A DNA stretch of 64,000 nucleotides from Roseithermus sacchariphilus (GTDB lineage Bacteria > Bacteroidota > Rhodothermia > Rhodothermales > MEBIC09517), in the NCBI GenBank assembly GCA_003285105.1, contig CP030158.1:1960501-2024500 (forward strand). The letters are read 5' to 3'. Below the pieces are notes generated by a model. The model was not told the origin of the DNA. It ran no database searches and worked only from the letters and a program-made list of their open reading frames with translations. Shown here one piece after another: positions 63,313-64,000 of this stretch (positions are counted from its first letter, which is position 1; each line of letters opens with the position of its first letter). Made by a program: the position numbers and the translations under genes.

Positions 63313-64000
63313 TTCGGCAGGGCGGGTGCTGCTGGTACAGCACAGCGCGTCGCGGGACGGCTCCACCTTCAGCGGCTTGCTGCTGGCCGACGGGTTGCGG
63401 GACGCCGGCTGGGCGTTGCGCGTGGTCTTTGGACACTCCGGCCCCATGGAGGCTGTCTATGCCGAGCGCGGACACGCAACGTCCGTGGTGCCGCACAAGA
63501 ACTGGTTGCGCCGGGCGCATCCGGCGAGGTTCATGAACGACGTGATCACCGAATACCGGCGGGCGAGCGCCTTCGACCGGTGCATCGCGCAGGTGCGGCC
63601 GGACGTCGTCTACGTCAACAGCGTCGTGAGCCTGGCGGCCGTGGTGGCCGCGCGGCGGGCCGGGGTGCCGGTCGTCTGGCACCTGCGTGAGCTGTTCGCC
63701 GATGTCGGCGGGGAGATGCACGCGCCGGGGTGGGCGAAGCCGCTCGTGCGTCGGCTCATCGCCCGTCTGCCGGATCGGCTCGTGGCGCCTTCCCGGGCCA
63801 TCGCGGAGAACCTGCTGAGTGCAGCGGCGGACCGAGTGACCATCGTGCCCAATGCCGCGGGACGGCGGTTCTTCGAGGAGGAGCGCACGAGGGATGAGGC
63901 GCGCCGGAACCTTCAGTTGCCGGCCGATGGTCCGATACTGGGCGTACCGGGGACATTGCGCCCCGTGAAAGGGCATATGTTCTTTTTCGACGCGGTGGCG
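63299..64000 (+). CDS. family 4 glycosyltransferase, 3'-truncated by window
   Basis: From GTG 63299 the frame gives 234 residues before the window ends. It has the N-terminal GT-B domain of GT4: VLLVQHSASRDGSTFSGLLLADGLRDAGW, VRPDVVYVNSVVSLAAVVAARRAGVPVVWHLRE, APSRAIAENLL and VPNAAGRRFF. The start of the second domain is GPILGVPGTLRPVKGHMFFFDAVA, with the usual Arg/Lys of the donor site. It should add a sugar to the lipid-linked repeat. No other start gives an N-terminal Rossmann strand, so GTG is preferred despite the 14-base overlap. Confidence 0.85.
   Translation, partial: MTRPDSAGRVLLVQHSASRDGSTFSGLLLADGLRDAGWALRVVFGHSGPMEAVYAERGHATSVVPHKNWLRRAHPARFMNDVITEYRRASAFDRCIAQVRPDVVYVNSVVSLAAVVAARRAGVPVVWHLRELFADVGGEMHAPGWAKPLVRRLIARLPDRLVAPSRAIAENLLSAAADRVTIVPNAAGRRFFEEERTRDEARRNLQLPADGPILGVPGTLRPVKGHMFFFDAVA

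Overview
The window is about 64 kb of GC-rich chromosomal DNA from a member of the Bacteroidota/Rhodothermota, most likely a Rhodothermales-type marine or thermophilic lineage. The evidence is a secreted protein with a C-terminal type IX secretion sorting domain (YPNPFNPTTTIRY motif, 21928-22710), a Bacteroidota-style omega subunit (15000-15302), AT-rich TAnnTTTG-like motifs ahead of several genes, and weak Shine-Dalgarno signals. The lineage is inferred from protein features; no rRNA gene is present.

Region 1 (1-31000) is mostly housekeeping and accessory genes on both strands: a truncated Tat-exported Gfo/Idh/MocA oxidoreductase, an EEP-fold lipoprotein, an APP1-type phosphatase, a ROK sugar kinase, an SDR/DUF2867 protein, a polyprenyl glycosylphosphotransferase, an ABC-F ATPase, MscL, an FG-GAP propeller, an M28 peptidase, RpoZ, UvrA, a three-PAS hybrid histidine kinase, a T9SS cargo protein, an M24 peptidase, a triple Fe-S protein, a metallo-beta-lactamase-fold protein and a feoA-feoA-feoB iron operon behind an AT-rich palindrome. 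Intergenic spaces here carry a dispersed repeat family: a core of about 150 bp with GC-rich hairpins, flanked by arrays of strict 7-bp period (1719-2269, 11425-11840, 26373-26570). A perfect 14-bp tandem array lies at 23078-23210.

Region 2 (29832-64000, cut off by the window end) is an exopolysaccharide locus almost entirely on the plus strand. It has rmlB-rmlD-rmlA (no rmlC in view), a nucleotidyltransferase coupled to rmlA, two YjbH-type proteins around a lipoprotein, a sugar-nucleotide epimerase, two membrane GT2 proteins (the second without catalytic aspartates), and a VanZ-like protein. It continues with a Wzc-type tyrosine autokinase, an SLBB protein, an ABC exporter, three sulfotransferase-like proteins, a nitroreductase/pyruvyltransferase pair, a sugar dehydrogenase-cytochrome c fusion and a GT4 glycosyltransferase. 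Two stretches (about 56560-57540 and 59850-61630) are visibly more AT-rich and look acquired.

Inside this locus (44319-51223) sits a lasso-peptide-like RiPP cluster: PqqD-type recognition protein (B1), asparagine-synthetase-like macrolactam synthetase lacking its glutaminase cysteine (C), a 75-residue precursor (A), an HPr-kinase-like protein (K), an ABC exporter (D) and a nucleotidyltransferase (N). The precursor leader matches YxxPxLxxxGxxxxxTx exactly and puts Glu/Asp at core positions 8/9. Its long tail contains a canonical 12-residue EF-hand calcium loop, and no B2 leader peptidase is in the window. This calcium-loop, B2-less lasso-like system embedded in a polysaccharide locus is the main candidate for something undescribed.
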